NCBI RefSeq assembly: GCF_015560805.1
Contig: NZ_JADMSO010000011.1
Coordinates: forward strand, 35,811-99,810
Direction: 5' to 3'
DNA: 64,000 bases
Origin: Mediterraneibacter glycyrrhizinilyticus
GTDB taxonomy: Bacteria > Bacillota > Clostridia > Lachnospirales > Lachnospiraceae
In this document: piece after piece, positions 19,933 to 28,257 of the stretch
How positions within the stretch are numbered: position 1 is the first letter of the stretch
How the letters are laid out: every line of letters starts with the position of its first letter
The notes under the pieces: generated by a model
The model's database searches: none
What the model saw: only the letters and a program-made list of their open reading frames with translations
Told to the model about the DNA's origin: nothing
Translations under genes and position numbers: made by a program

Positions 19933-19984
19933 CTTCTGTGAAGAGCAACACAGGTATCTCATATTACAAAAAGATACAGCAAGC

Positions 19985-20055
19985 AAAAAGCCCCGTAAAG
20001 AGTGCAAAGCACCACCAATGGTGGCAAGGCTCTTGACAGGGCTTTTCCTTTTCTG
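19985..20055 (+). terminator. Terminator after the Rpn nuclease gene
   Basis: AAAAGCCC ... GGGCTTTT arms with a further inner stem (GAG...CTC and CCACCAATGGTGG), followed by CCTTTTC. Long branched hairpin in the converging space before the PBP gene; it could serve both strands. Confidence 0.75.
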
Positions 20056-20149
20056 TGGTTAGTAAAATTGTTTTTACGAACTGATCTTATACATTCAAGC
20101 TATCATCTCATTTCTTATAAATTTTTAATCGCTCCCAAAATCGCTTTCT

Positions 20150-22273
20150 CTATTTCCCATAGTACTGCTCCACGATCGCACGCACTTTCGCAGTCACATA
20201 TCCGCTTCCGCCATGTGGCTTCACATCCTCCACCATTCCGACGACTGCAAGCGGACGTTCCACTCCCTCAAGAGTCTCGCAGATAAACCATCCCCGCTCC
20301 ACTCCCTCCGTGGAATCCTGTGCTTCTTTGATCTCCGCCGTTCCGGTCTTTCCAAGCATTGGTATGCCCTCGATCTTTGCACTCGCACCAGTTCCGGTCG
20401 GATTTTCGATCACCTGGATCAAGCCCTGTTTCACGATCTCCGCAGTCTGCGGCGAGATCACCTGTTCTTTCCAATACTGCGGCGTTTGTTCTTCCTCCTG
20501 GATCAAAACCGGAAGGATCATATTTCCGCCATTTACGAACATCGAATACATCGAGAGTAAATGCACCGGATTGACAAGAAGCTCTCCCTGACCATATCCG
20601 GTATCCGCCAGTTGGATTTCCGATGCGATTTCTCCGTCGGAATCATCCGAATCATAACTCGAAGCGCCCAGATATACCGGAAAATCCATTTCTTCTTTAA
20701 ATCCCATTTTCCGGAACCACTCCACCTGGGTCTTGGCACCGATCTCCAGTGACGCACGCGCAAAATAAATATTGTCCGAATACGTCATCGCATTGGTCAG
20801 ATTCACCTCCGATCCATACGGGGTCAACGTTGTCACATAATAATCTCCCCATCCGGCGTCTTTTTGCCAGCTCAATCCCACGTCGCCGAAATTGGCATTC
20901 GGATCTAATTTTCCGCTCTCCACACCGATTGCCGCCGTGATCGCCTTAAATGTCGAGCCCGGAACCCACGTCGTCTCGAACCGGTTCATTAACGGTTTAT
21001 TCGGATCTTCATTCAAATTCTTCCATCTCGCATCCGAAAGTCCCATGATAAATTCATTCGGATCATATCCCGGTGTACTGACGAGCGCAAGCATCTTTCC
21101 GGTAGTCGGATCCATGGCAGCCGTCACCGCTGGATCTGCCGCAAACTGCTCATATGCGCTCTGCTGTACGCCCGCATCGATCGTCGTATAGACGTCTTTT
21201 CCGTTCTCTTCCGGTTTAAGCGCCATCGTCTCGATCAAAATACCGTCCGCATTCACAATGTCAATACTGTATCCGTCGTGTTCATGCAGTGTTTCTTCCA
21301 ACGCCATCTCCAGTCCGGCTTTTCCGATCAGACTGTTCGCGTGATAATCTTTCCCCTCCAGTTTTTCCAGATCTTCCGCCGTTACCGACTGCACATATCC
21401 GGTCAGATGTCCTGCAGCGGCTCCAAGCGGATAGACTCTCGTCTCGGCGTCATTTAAAAGCACACCTGGTATCTGCAGCAATGCTTCTTCTTTTGCCGTA
21501 TCCGTCTTCGCGATCATCTTCAGCGGAACAAATGTATCATCCTGCACATAATCGGCTTCCATTTTCGTGCGGATCGTATCGGCATCCATATCGAGGATCT
21601 GTGCAAGCTGCTCCACTGCCACGTCCCGGTCTTCCATCTTCCCCGTCACAACGCCGACTTCCGTTGCCGTTCCCTGTCCGGCAAGCAGAACGCCGTTCCG
21701 ATCATAAATATTTCCACGCACTGCCGGACGGGTGTTGATCTGCACCCGGTAATCCTCTTTGAGCATCGGAAAAATAAACGTCGAATCCCAGTTGATCTTC
21801 CAGTCTCCGCGCTCCTTTACAAACGTGCTTTTATTCACAAAAGAAATCTTTCCTGCCATCGATTCCATTTCACAAGTATAAGACAGCTCCGCTTCTTTTT
21901 TCCCTTTCTCAAATACAGGTTCTTCCTCACACTGAACAGTCAGATTTTCCGCTTCGATCCCCTCGTAGATCTTCTGATTCCGTTCCGTAAATTCTTCTTC
22001 GGAAATACGTTCTCTTGCCTGTTCACTCAGCATTTCGTACATCCGGTCATATTTTCGTTGATTGACCAATTCACCGTATGCCACGAGCGTCTCTTCCGGT
22101 GTTTTCCCGCTCTTCAAAAAGAACGCTGCGCATCCGATCCCCGTAATAAGCAGTACCGCAGCAATACCGATGACTGCTCCCCATATTTTTTTATTTCTCT
22201 CGTGCCTGCCTATTGCTCTTTTATCTACTGCTTTTCTGTTTCCCGCTCTTTTCTTACCCCTTTGTTTTGCCAT
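20150..22273 (-). CDS. MecA-like class B penicillin-binding protein (NTF2-like N-domain)
   Basis: 707 residues, extracellular D,D-transpeptidase that crosslinks peptidoglycan. Basic cytoplasmic N terminus, one membrane helix (about 32-53), an NTF2-like MecA-N-type domain (about 57-170: TLVAYGELVNQRKYDRMYEM), PBP dimerisation domain (RPAVRGNIYDRNG), then the transpeptidase with STFK (Ser ~440), SDN (~499) and KTGTAE. This is the architecture of PBP2a and related low-affinity enzymes, although lower beta-lactam affinity cannot be read from sequence. ATG at 22273 has AAAGGGG upstream. Its promoter contains a BlaI-type operator (see findings), which ties it to blaI-blaR1 at 34.2 kb. Confidence 0.92.
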   Translation of the reverse strand: MAKQRGKKRAGNRKAVDKRAIGRHERNKKIWGAVIGIAAVLLITGIGCAAFFLKSGKTPEETLVAYGELVNQRKYDRMYEMLSEQARERISEEEFTERNQKIYEGIEAENLTVQCEEEPVFEKGKKEAELSYTCEMESMAGKISFVNKSTFVKERGDWKINWDSTFIFPMLKEDYRVQINTRPAVRGNIYDRNGVLLAGQGTATEVGVVTGKMEDRDVAVEQLAQILDMDADTIRTKMEADYVQDDTFVPLKMIAKTDTAKEEALLQIPGVLLNDAETRVYPLGAAAGHLTGYVQSVTAEDLEKLEGKDYHANSLIGKAGLEMALEETLHEHDGYSIDIVNADGILIETMALKPEENGKDVYTTIDAGVQQSAYEQFAADPAVTAAMDPTTGKMLALVSTPGYDPNEFIMGLSDARWKNLNEDPNKPLMNRFETTWVPGSTFKAITAAIGVESGKLDPNANFGDVGLSWQKDAGWGDYYVTTLTPYGSEVNLTNAMTYSDNIYFARASLEIGAKTQVEWFRKMGFKEEMDFPVYLGASSYDSDDSDGEIASEIQLADTGYGQGELLVNPVHLLSMYSMFVNGGNMILPVLIQEEEQTPQYWKEQVISPQTAEIVKQGLIQVIENPTGTGASAKIEGIPMLGKTGTAEIKEAQDSTEGVERGWFICETLEGVERPLAVVGMVEDVKPHGGSGYVTAKVRAIVEQYYGK

Positions 22274-22333
22274 CTTACGCCCCTTTCCGCATGATCTCTT
22301 TGCAGCAAATGTCACTGAACATGTTCCGCTTTA

Positions 22334-22362
22334 ATATTACATCTGTAATCTTTCGTTGTCAA
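22334..22362 (-). promoter_or_regulatory. PBP promoter with embedded BlaI-type operator
   Basis: Minus-strand TTGACA (22357-22362), 17-base spacer, TAATAT (22334-22339). The palindrome ATTACAGATGTAAT (22336-22349) fills the downstream half of the spacer and overlaps the -10 box. It has the TACA-nn-TGTA core of BlaI/MecI operators and matches the operator in front of blaI (34154-34165). The promoter overlaps the 3' end of the upstream transporter gene. Confidence 0.8.
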
Positions 22363-23662
22363 TCGTTTCCCTGTATAGTTCCACCACTGCTTCTTCCACC
22401 ATATGCCGCTGCACACTTTTGACATGAATGGACAAATTTCCATCCTCACATGCAAAACTCTCCCCATCATCCGGCACACGCCCGATCACACCGCAGACAT
22501 ATCCGCTGAACGTATCATATTCCTCCACCGGAAAATCATGTTTGATCGCTTTCGCCACATCTTCCAGATCCGCATAGCCCTGGATCACCCAACGGTTCTC
22601 TCCGATCTGTTCCAACTCTTTCGGATGTTTTGGTTCTTCACAGTCTTCCAGCTCCCCGACCAGCGTCTCCATCAGATCATGCAGCGTAATGATTCCCGAC
22701 ATCCCGCCGTATTCATCCAGGATCACCGCGAAATAACTCCGTTTCTCTTTCATTTGCCTGAACAAAAGATTTGCTTTCATACTCTCCGGAATCAGCCACG
22801 CCTTATCTACCGCATGGTCAAGCAAAGCGTCCCGCCCTTTTTCCTGCATGCGGAAATAATCTTTCGTATCGAGGATCCCGACAATATCGTCTTTATTTTC
22901 CCCAAACACCGGATAATATGTATGTCGGCTTTCGTAAATCGTTTCTTCCCATTTTTCTTCCGTATCCTTGAGCGAAAGACCGATCACTTCACGCCGGTGC
23001 GTGCAGATTTCCTCCACTGTCTGGTCGTCCAGTTCAAATACATTCTGGATGATCTCATTTTCCTCAGATGGGATCACACCTTGTTCCTGTCCCTCCAAAA
23101 GCAGCATCCGGATTTCCTCTTCGGTCACCATCTCGTCATCTTCATTCGGATCGATCCCGATCAGCCTCAAGATGCCGTTAGTCGAAAGGGTCAAAAGCCA
23201 TACCAACGGTGCAAATACTTTCGAGACAACGTGCAGGATTCCCGACATCCCAAGCGCAAGGTTTTCCGGCTTTTTCATCGCCACACGTTTCGGGACAAGC
23301 TCTCCGAATACAAGACTGAAATATGCCAGCACAACGGTGATCACAAACAGACACACCGGAGCAAGGATCTGTTCCGGAATTCCGATCCCGCTGTCTACTA
23401 AAAATGAAACCAAAATCTCAGAAAACTGATCGGCTGCCGTCGCTCCCTGTAAAAATCCAGCCATCGTGATCGCCACCTGGATCGTTGCGAGAAACTTTGC
23501 CGGCTGTGCCGTCAGCGCCGAAAGCCGAGCCGCTTTTTTGTTGCCGCCGTCCGCCAGATTTTTCAGTCTTGCGTCACTGATCGAGATCACGGCGATCTCT
23601 GCGCTGGCAAACGCCGCATTTAAAAAGATCAAAAATAAAAATAACAAAAACGTCTGTAACAT
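22337..23662 (-). CDS. CNNM/CorC-family (HlyC/TlyC-type) transporter
   Basis: 441 residues. DUF21/CNNM membrane domain (about 1-190: NAAFASAEIAVISISDARL and LVFGELVPKRVAMKKPE), two CBS domains (about 200-330, with VFELDDQTVEEICTHR and FAVILDEYGGMSGIIT) and a C-terminal CorC/HlyC domain. Such proteins are linked to magnesium or cobalt efflux; the older 'hemolysin' label is misleading. ATG at 23662 has GGAGG eight bases upstream. The downstream PBP gene begins 63 bases later but has its own regulated promoter. Confidence 0.92.
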   Translation of the reverse strand: MLQTFLLFLFLIFLNAAFASAEIAVISISDARLKNLADGGNKKAARLSALTAQPAKFLATIQVAITMAGFLQGATAADQFSEILVSFLVDSGIGIPEQILAPVCLFVITVVLAYFSLVFGELVPKRVAMKKPENLALGMSGILHVVSKVFAPLVWLLTLSTNGILRLIGIDPNEDDEMVTEEEIRMLLLEGQEQGVIPSEENEIIQNVFELDDQTVEEICTHRREVIGLSLKDTEEKWEETIYESRHTYYPVFGENKDDIVGILDTKDYFRMQEKGRDALLDHAVDKAWLIPESMKANLLFRQMKEKRSYFAVILDEYGGMSGIITLHDLMETLVGELEDCEEPKHPKELEQIGENRWVIQGYADLEDVAKAIKHDFPVEEYDTFSGYVCGVIGRVPDDGESFACEDGNLSIHVKSVQRHMVEEAVVELYRETIDNERLQM

Positions 23663-23765
23663 CAAAATTTCCTCCTGTTTCTCTTTCCTGCCGCATCCGC
23701 GGCAGCATACCGCCGTCCATTTTTATCCGTGCGGCTTCTTTTCATTTCTTCGTATCAATGCGCGA

Positions 23766-23810
23766 AAAGGTACAGTCTGATCCCGATCACTGAGACCAGA
23801 CTGTACCTTT
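23766..23810 (-). terminator. Hairpin upstream of the CNNM gene
   Basis: Perfect 14-base arms AAAGGTACAGTCTG / CAGACTGTACCTTT around a 17-base loop, with T-rich ends on both strands. Probably terminates the minus-strand transcript coming from the liv/kinase operon. Confidence 0.65.
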
Positions 23811-23942
23811 TATCTATCCATCGCACTACACGGCACAGTCACTCTTCTGTTTGTCCTATTCATCTCACATTCATCATCCGAACTGTCGTCCATGTATGCA
23901 ATCACATCCTCTCTTGAAATCATCGTGTATATTATTGACTTT

Positions 23943-23985
23943 AGCGTCAGTGTACAAGGGAAAATACGCCTTGTACACTGACGCT
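23943..23985. repeat. Perfect 17-bp inverted repeat without U-tract
   Basis: Arms AGCGTCAGTGTACAAGG and CCTTGTACACTGACGCT separated by 9 bases. Neither strand shows a terminator U-run right after it. The inner GTGTACAAGG core recurs in the leader hairpin of the AsnB-like gene (41354-41395). Confidence 0.85.
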
Positions 23986-24059
23986 AACATATTTCTTTTC
24001 TAAAATCAAGAAAACGCTTCTAAACTTTTTATGAATTTTTCTTCTCTGAAATGACAACC

Positions 24060-24680
24060 TTAAGAAAATCTTACCTTGATATACGCTTTGATCTCCTCCA
24101 CACATTTCTCAAACCCAAGTTTTCCGCTGTTTAAGCAGAGATCATAATTTCTAGCATCCGACCATTCCCGTCCGGTATAATGCTTGTAATATTCCGCGCG
24201 GTATTTGTCCGTCGACGCAATAAATTTCTCCATCTCTGCCGTCGTCATACTGTTGCGCTCCATGGCGCGCGCCAGATTAAATTCCGGCGACGCATGGACG
24301 AACACACTGACCACATTCGGATAATCTTTCAGCACGAAATCTGCCGCTCTGCCGACGATCACACAGTTTTCCGTCTTAGCCACCCGCTTGATGATCTCCG
24401 CCTGATAGTTAAAAAGATTTTTCGCGGAGACAAAATCTTTATGTCCCGGCGGGATCACCTTTCCGTCATACACGTCCATCGTCATCCGCAGGAGCGGGCT
24501 GTTGCGCAGCTTTTCATCCAACTGCATAAAAAGCTGTTCGCTGATGCCGCTTTCATCTGCCGCCATCTGGAGCAGATTTCGACCGTAACACGGAATCCCC
24601 ATCTCTTTCGCATACATTTCACCGATCGTTTTGCCGCCGCTTCCATACTGTCTTGCGATCGTCACTACAATATTATCCAT
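24060..24680 (-). CDS. Cytidylate-kinase-like family protein
   Basis: 206 residues. Matches the cytidylate_kin2 family: TIARQYGSGGKTIGEMYAKE (atypical P-loop), then CYGRNLLQMAADESG, CVIVGRAADFVL and FVHASPEFNLARAMERN. Family members are P-loop kinases of unproven substrate, shorter and different from true CMP kinase. It begins 12 bases after livF and is transcribed as the last gene of the branched-chain amino acid transporter operon; the functional link is unknown. The ATG lies directly behind GAGGAG, an unusually tight spacing, with GGGGGG further upstream. Confidence 0.8.
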   Translation of the reverse strand: MDNIVVTIARQYGSGGKTIGEMYAKEMGIPCYGRNLLQMAADESGISEQLFMQLDEKLRNSPLLRMTMDVYDGKVIPPGHKDFVSAKNLFNYQAEIIKRVAKTENCVIVGRAADFVLKDYPNVVSVFVHASPEFNLARAMERNSMTTAEMEKFIASTDKYRAEYYKHYTGREWSDARNYDLCLNSGKLGFEKCVEEIKAYIKVRFS

Positions 24681-24692
24681 CTCCTCGCCCCC

Positions 24693-25403
24693 CTACTCTC
24701 CAAGATATGCTTTCTTAATCGAATCGTCATTCATCAATTCTTTTGCGTCCCCCTCAAGTACGATCTTTCCGGTCTCCAGCACATATGCCCGGTCCGCGAT
24801 CGAGAGCGCTTTTTTCGCATTCTGCTCGACGAGAAGCACGGTCGTTCCGCTGGCGCTGACTTCCTTGATAATATCGAAAATCTCATTGACCAGGATCGGC
24901 GAAAGTCCCATCGACGGCTCATCCATCACAATGATCTTCGGATGCGACATCAGCGCGCGCCCCATCGCGAGCATCTGCTGTTCTCCGCCGCTTAATGTTC
25001 CGGCAAGCTGATTCTTTCGCTCTTCCAGTCTCGGGAACCGCTTATAGACCATTTCCAGCGTCTTCGCGATCTCGTCCTTATCTTTTCTCGTGTATGCGCC
25101 CATTTTCAGATTTTGGTACACGCTCAGTTCCGCAAAGACACGCCGCCCCTCCGGAACATGTGCCATCCCAAGGGAAACGATCTTATGTGCCGGTACTTTC
25201 GTAATGTCCTGCCCCTCAAACAGGACCGATCCCTTTTTCGGGGAAAGCAGTCCCGTGATCGTGTGCAGCGTCGTTGTTTTTCCGGCGCCGTTCGCCCCGA
25301 TCAGCGCGATGACCTCTCCCTCATTTACTTCAAAAGAAATCCCTTTCAGCGCCTGGATCATCCCGTAATATACTTCAATATCTTTTACTTCCAACATTGC
25401 CAT
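24693..25403 (-). CDS. livF: Branched-chain amino acid ABC transporter ATPase LivF
   Basis: 236 residues. Second ATPase of a LIV-I-type importer. Walker A IGANGAGKTTT near residue 37, signature LSGGEQQMLAMGRALM, Walker B IIVMDEPSMGLSP, and the short LivF form without the LivG C-terminal extension. ATG preceded by GGAGGG. Located 12 bases after livG. Confidence 0.95.
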   Translation of the reverse strand: MAMLEVKDIEVYYGMIQALKGISFEVNEGEVIALIGANGAGKTTTLHTITGLLSPKKGSVLFEGQDITKVPAHKIVSLGMAHVPEGRRVFAELSVYQNLKMGAYTRKDKDEIAKTLEMVYKRFPRLEERKNQLAGTLSGGEQQMLAMGRALMSHPKIIVMDEPSMGLSPILVNEIFDIIKEVSASGTTVLLVEQNAKKALSIADRAYVLETGKIVLEGDAKELMNDDSIKKAYLGE

Positions 25404-25415
25404 GATTTATCCCTC

Positions 25416-26174
25416 CTATTCGCCCAGATATGCCTTGATGACTTCCGGATCGTTCAGCACATCCGCGGTTTTTCCCTCCGCCAGTACCTGACCGAAGTTG
25501 AGGACCGTCAGTTCTTCACAGATCCCAGATACCAGTTTCATATCGTGTTCGATCAAAAGGATCGTCATGTCAAATGTATCCCGCACAAAATGGATCGTCT
25601 CCATCAGTTCTTTTGTCTCGTTCGGATTCATGCCCGCTGCCGGCTCATCCAAAAGCAGAAGCTTCGGTTCCGTCGCCAGCGCACGCGCGATCTCCAGTTT
25701 CCGCTGCTTTCCATATGGGAGATTGGACGCCAGTGTCTGCGCCTCGCCGTCCAGATCAAAAACTTTCAAAAGCTCCATTGCTTTTTCATCCATCGCTTTT
25801 TCCACTTTAAAATAGTTTGGCAGACGGAGGATTCCCGCAAAAGTAGAATATTTGTAATGATTATGAAGTCCGGCTTTCACATTATCGAGCACTGTCAGAT
25901 CTTTGAACAGACGGATATTCTGGAACGTCCGCGCAATTCCCGCTTTGTTGATCTCCGTCGTCTTCTTGCCCACTATATTTTCTCCGTCCAGTGTGATGAT
26001 CCCCTCGTTCGGCTTATACACTCCGGTCAGAAGATTGAAGACCGTAGTTTTTCCCGCGCCGTTCGGACCGATCAGACCGTACAGCCGTCCTTTTTCGATC
26101 TTCATATGAAACTCATGGACTGCACGCAGTCCGCCAAAGGAGATCCCAAGATTTTTTACTTCCAGCAATGCCAT
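25416..26174 (-). CDS. livG: Branched-chain amino acid ABC transporter ATPase LivG
   Basis: 252 residues. Walker A IGPNGAGKTTVF, signature region LPYGKQRKLEIARAL (the LivG variant of LSGGQ), Walker B LLLLDEPAAGMNP, and the LivG-specific C terminus with LAEGKTADVLNDPEVIKAYLG. ATG at 26174 has GGAGG ten bases upstream and lies just after the livM stop; an in-frame ATG at 26243 within livM is less likely. Confidence 0.95.
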   Translation of the reverse strand: MALLEVKNLGISFGGLRAVHEFHMKIEKGRLYGLIGPNGAGKTTVFNLLTGVYKPNEGIITLDGENIVGKKTTEINKAGIARTFQNIRLFKDLTVLDNVKAGLHNHYKYSTFAGILRLPNYFKVEKAMDEKAMELLKVFDLDGEAQTLASNLPYGKQRKLEIARALATEPKLLLLDEPAAGMNPNETKELMETIHFVRDTFDMTILLIEHDMKLVSGICEELTVLNFGQVLAEGKTADVLNDPEVIKAYLGE

Positions 26175-26179
26175 AATAC

Positions 26180-27256
26180 TTAAACCTCCTCCGCACATTT
26201 TTTCTTCGCAAATTTTCTCTTTGACAAATGTTTTTCTCTCCATTCGATCGCTTTCGGGCTCCAGTTGAAGAGCATCATTGCGATCAGCACGACAGCATAG
26301 ATCAGCATACGATAATCATTCAGACCTCGGAGCATTTCCGGAAGCAATGTCAATACGATCGCCGCAATGATCGAACCCCGGATATTTCCGATTCCGCCGA
26401 GTACAACAAAGACAAGGATCATGATCGACATATTATATCCGAAGTTTTTCGGCTGCGCCGTCAACGTCGCCAGGTTGTGAGAATAGATCACACCTGCCAC
26501 GCCTGCAAGCGCTGCCGATACGGAAAATGCCATCAGTTTGTATTTTGTCACATTGATCCCGATCGATTCCGCTGCGATCCGGTTGTCTCTCACCGCCATG
26601 ATCGCACGTCCGCTCCGGGAGTGGATCATATTCAGCACGATAACCAATGTGATCAAAATTAAAATCACACCGATCGTGAACGTGGAATCTTTCGGAGTTC
26701 CCGTGATCCCCTGCGGTCCGTTGATGATGACCTGTCCGTCCGGCTCCATGCCAAGCGACATCACATCTTTCGTCGAAAAATGAAATCCGTTGGAATCTCT
26801 TCCTATAAATAAAATATTGACTACATTTTTAATGATCTCACCAAACGCAAGCGTCACGATCGCAAGGTAATCCCCTTTTAACCGCAATACCGGGATTCCA
26901 ATCAAAATACCGAAGATCCCGGCGCTTGCCGCTCCGATCAGAAGCGCCAGAAAATAGCGGATTCCCGCAACCGGTATCGCATCCACCATACATTTTGAGA
27001 AAAAAGCGCTTGTAAACGCACCCACACACATAAATCCCGCATGACCAAGACTCAGTTCCCCGAGGATCCCGACCGTCAGGTTCAAAGAAACCGCAAGGAT
27101 CACATAAGAGCAAAGCGGAACCAAGAGTCCCTGAAGCAGACTGGAAATACTTCCTGTCATGATCAAAATCTGCGTCACCAGATAAATACCGATCACCAAT
27201 CCGTAAGTGATTAGATTGCTTTTTGTTGTTTTTTTCATCTTTTTCATTCCGCTCAC
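26180..27256 (-). CDS. livM: Branched-chain amino acid ABC transporter permease LivM
   Basis: 358 residues, about nine membrane segments, LivM family: VSLNLTVGILGELSLGHAGFM near residue 60 and SGRAIMAVRDNRIAAESIGIN near 220. Immediately follows livH. Two starts are possible: GTG at 27256 (AGGAG nine bases upstream, directly abutting the livH stop) or ATG at 27247 (AGGTGAG upstream); the longer one is given. Confidence 0.93.
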   Translation of the reverse strand: MSGMKKMKKTTKSNLITYGLVIGIYLVTQILIMTGSISSLLQGLLVPLCSYVILAVSLNLTVGILGELSLGHAGFMCVGAFTSAFFSKCMVDAIPVAGIRYFLALLIGAASAGIFGILIGIPVLRLKGDYLAIVTLAFGEIIKNVVNILFIGRDSNGFHFSTKDVMSLGMEPDGQVIINGPQGITGTPKDSTFTIGVILILITLVIVLNMIHSRSGRAIMAVRDNRIAAESIGINVTKYKLMAFSVSAALAGVAGVIYSHNLATLTAQPKNFGYNMSIMILVFVVLGGIGNIRGSIIAAIVLTLLPEMLRGLNDYRMLIYAVVLIAMMLFNWSPKAIEWREKHLSKRKFAKKKCAEEV

Positions 27257-28141
27257 CTACACTTTCTCCTGAATATTCTTGCCGAGGATTCCGGCAGGTT
27301 TTACGAGCAGCACGATGATCAGTACGCCAAATACGATCGCATCCGCCATCTGGGATGAAATATATGCTTTTCCGAAAATCTCGATCACACCAAGCAGTAT
27401 CCCACCGATCATTGCGCCCGGAATCGAACCGATCCCGCCGAATACCGCCGCCACAAATGCTTTGATTCCCGGCATTGCTCCGGTATAAGGAGTCAGCGTC
27501 GGATATGCCGAACAGAGTAATACGCCTGCGATCGCCGCCAATGCAGATCCGATCGCGAATGTCAGCGCGATCGTCTTATTGACATTGATACCCATCAGCT
27601 GCGCTGCGCCCCGATCCTCCGAGACAGCCAGCATTGCCTGACCGGATTTTGATTTCTTGATAAATACTGTCAGTCCGATCATGATCACGATACATGCTGC
27701 GATCGTCATGATCGTCTCCCCGGTGATCGTCAGATTTCCGTCCGCCAAAACAACCGGAGGGATCGGAACAACGGAAGTAAATGATTTGGTATTTGCTCCA
27801 AAGATCAACAGCGCGATATTCTGGAGCAGATAACTGACTCCGATCGCCGTGATCAGCACTGCCAGCGGAGACGCCGCATTCCGAAGCGGTTTGTATGCAA
27901 CCCGTTCGATCAGCATTCCAAGCAGGGTACAAAAAACAACTGCAATCAGCACTGCCGCATATGCCGGAAGCCCTGCGGAAGTCATCGCCGTCAGAACAAC
28001 ATACGCGCCTATCATGATCACATCGCCATGTGCAAAATTCAGCATTTTTGCAATGCCGTAAACCATCGTATATCCCAATGCGATGATCGCGTACACACTG
28101 CCCAGGCTGATTCCATTTATCAAATAAGAAATAAAACTCAT
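27257..28141 (-). CDS. livH: Branched-chain amino acid ABC transporter permease LivH
   Basis: 294 residues with the LivH signature GLSLGSVYAIIALGYTMVYG-like start (here NGISLGSVYAIIALGYTM) and MLNFAHGDVIMIGAYV, then GQAMLAVSEDRGAAQLMGIN. Eight predicted membrane helices. ATG has GGTGGAGG upstream. It follows the binding protein after a hairpin at 28172-28199. Confidence 0.95.
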   Translation of the reverse strand: MSFISYLINGISLGSVYAIIALGYTMVYGIAKMLNFAHGDVIMIGAYVVLTAMTSAGLPAYAAVLIAVVFCTLLGMLIERVAYKPLRNAASPLAVLITAIGVSYLLQNIALLIFGANTKSFTSVVPIPPVVLADGNLTITGETIMTIAACIVIMIGLTVFIKKSKSGQAMLAVSEDRGAAQLMGINVNKTIALTFAIGSALAAIAGVLLCSAYPTLTPYTGAMPGIKAFVAAVFGGIGSIPGAMIGGILLGVIEIFGKAYISSQMADAIVFGVLIIVLLVKPAGILGKNIQEKV

Positions 28142-28171
28142 AGATCCTCCACCTGTCTCTCATTTTATCAG

Positions 28172-28199
28172 AAAAGGTTATCCCGAAAGATAACCTTTT
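28172..28199 (-). terminator. Hairpin between the binding-protein gene and livH
   Basis: Perfect 11-base arms AAAAGGTTATC / GATAACCTTTT with a 6-base loop and CTTTTCTG after it on the minus strand. Probably a partial terminator that keeps binding protein more abundant than membrane parts. Confidence 0.75.
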
Positions 28200-28257
28200 G
28201 TCTTCGTTTTGTGTCTCAGCTTTTTATCTCAGCTATATATCCGTTAGGTATCACGGC

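Larger units (their letters stand above)
23663..24059. other. 397-base intergenic region with two hairpins
   Basis: No gene seen. It holds a terminator-like inverted repeat (23766-23810) and a second perfect inverted repeat (23943-23985), described separately. The rest is AT-rich; the promoter of the CNNM/CorC gene should lie between 23665 and 23765 but no strong match was seen. Confidence 0.6.
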
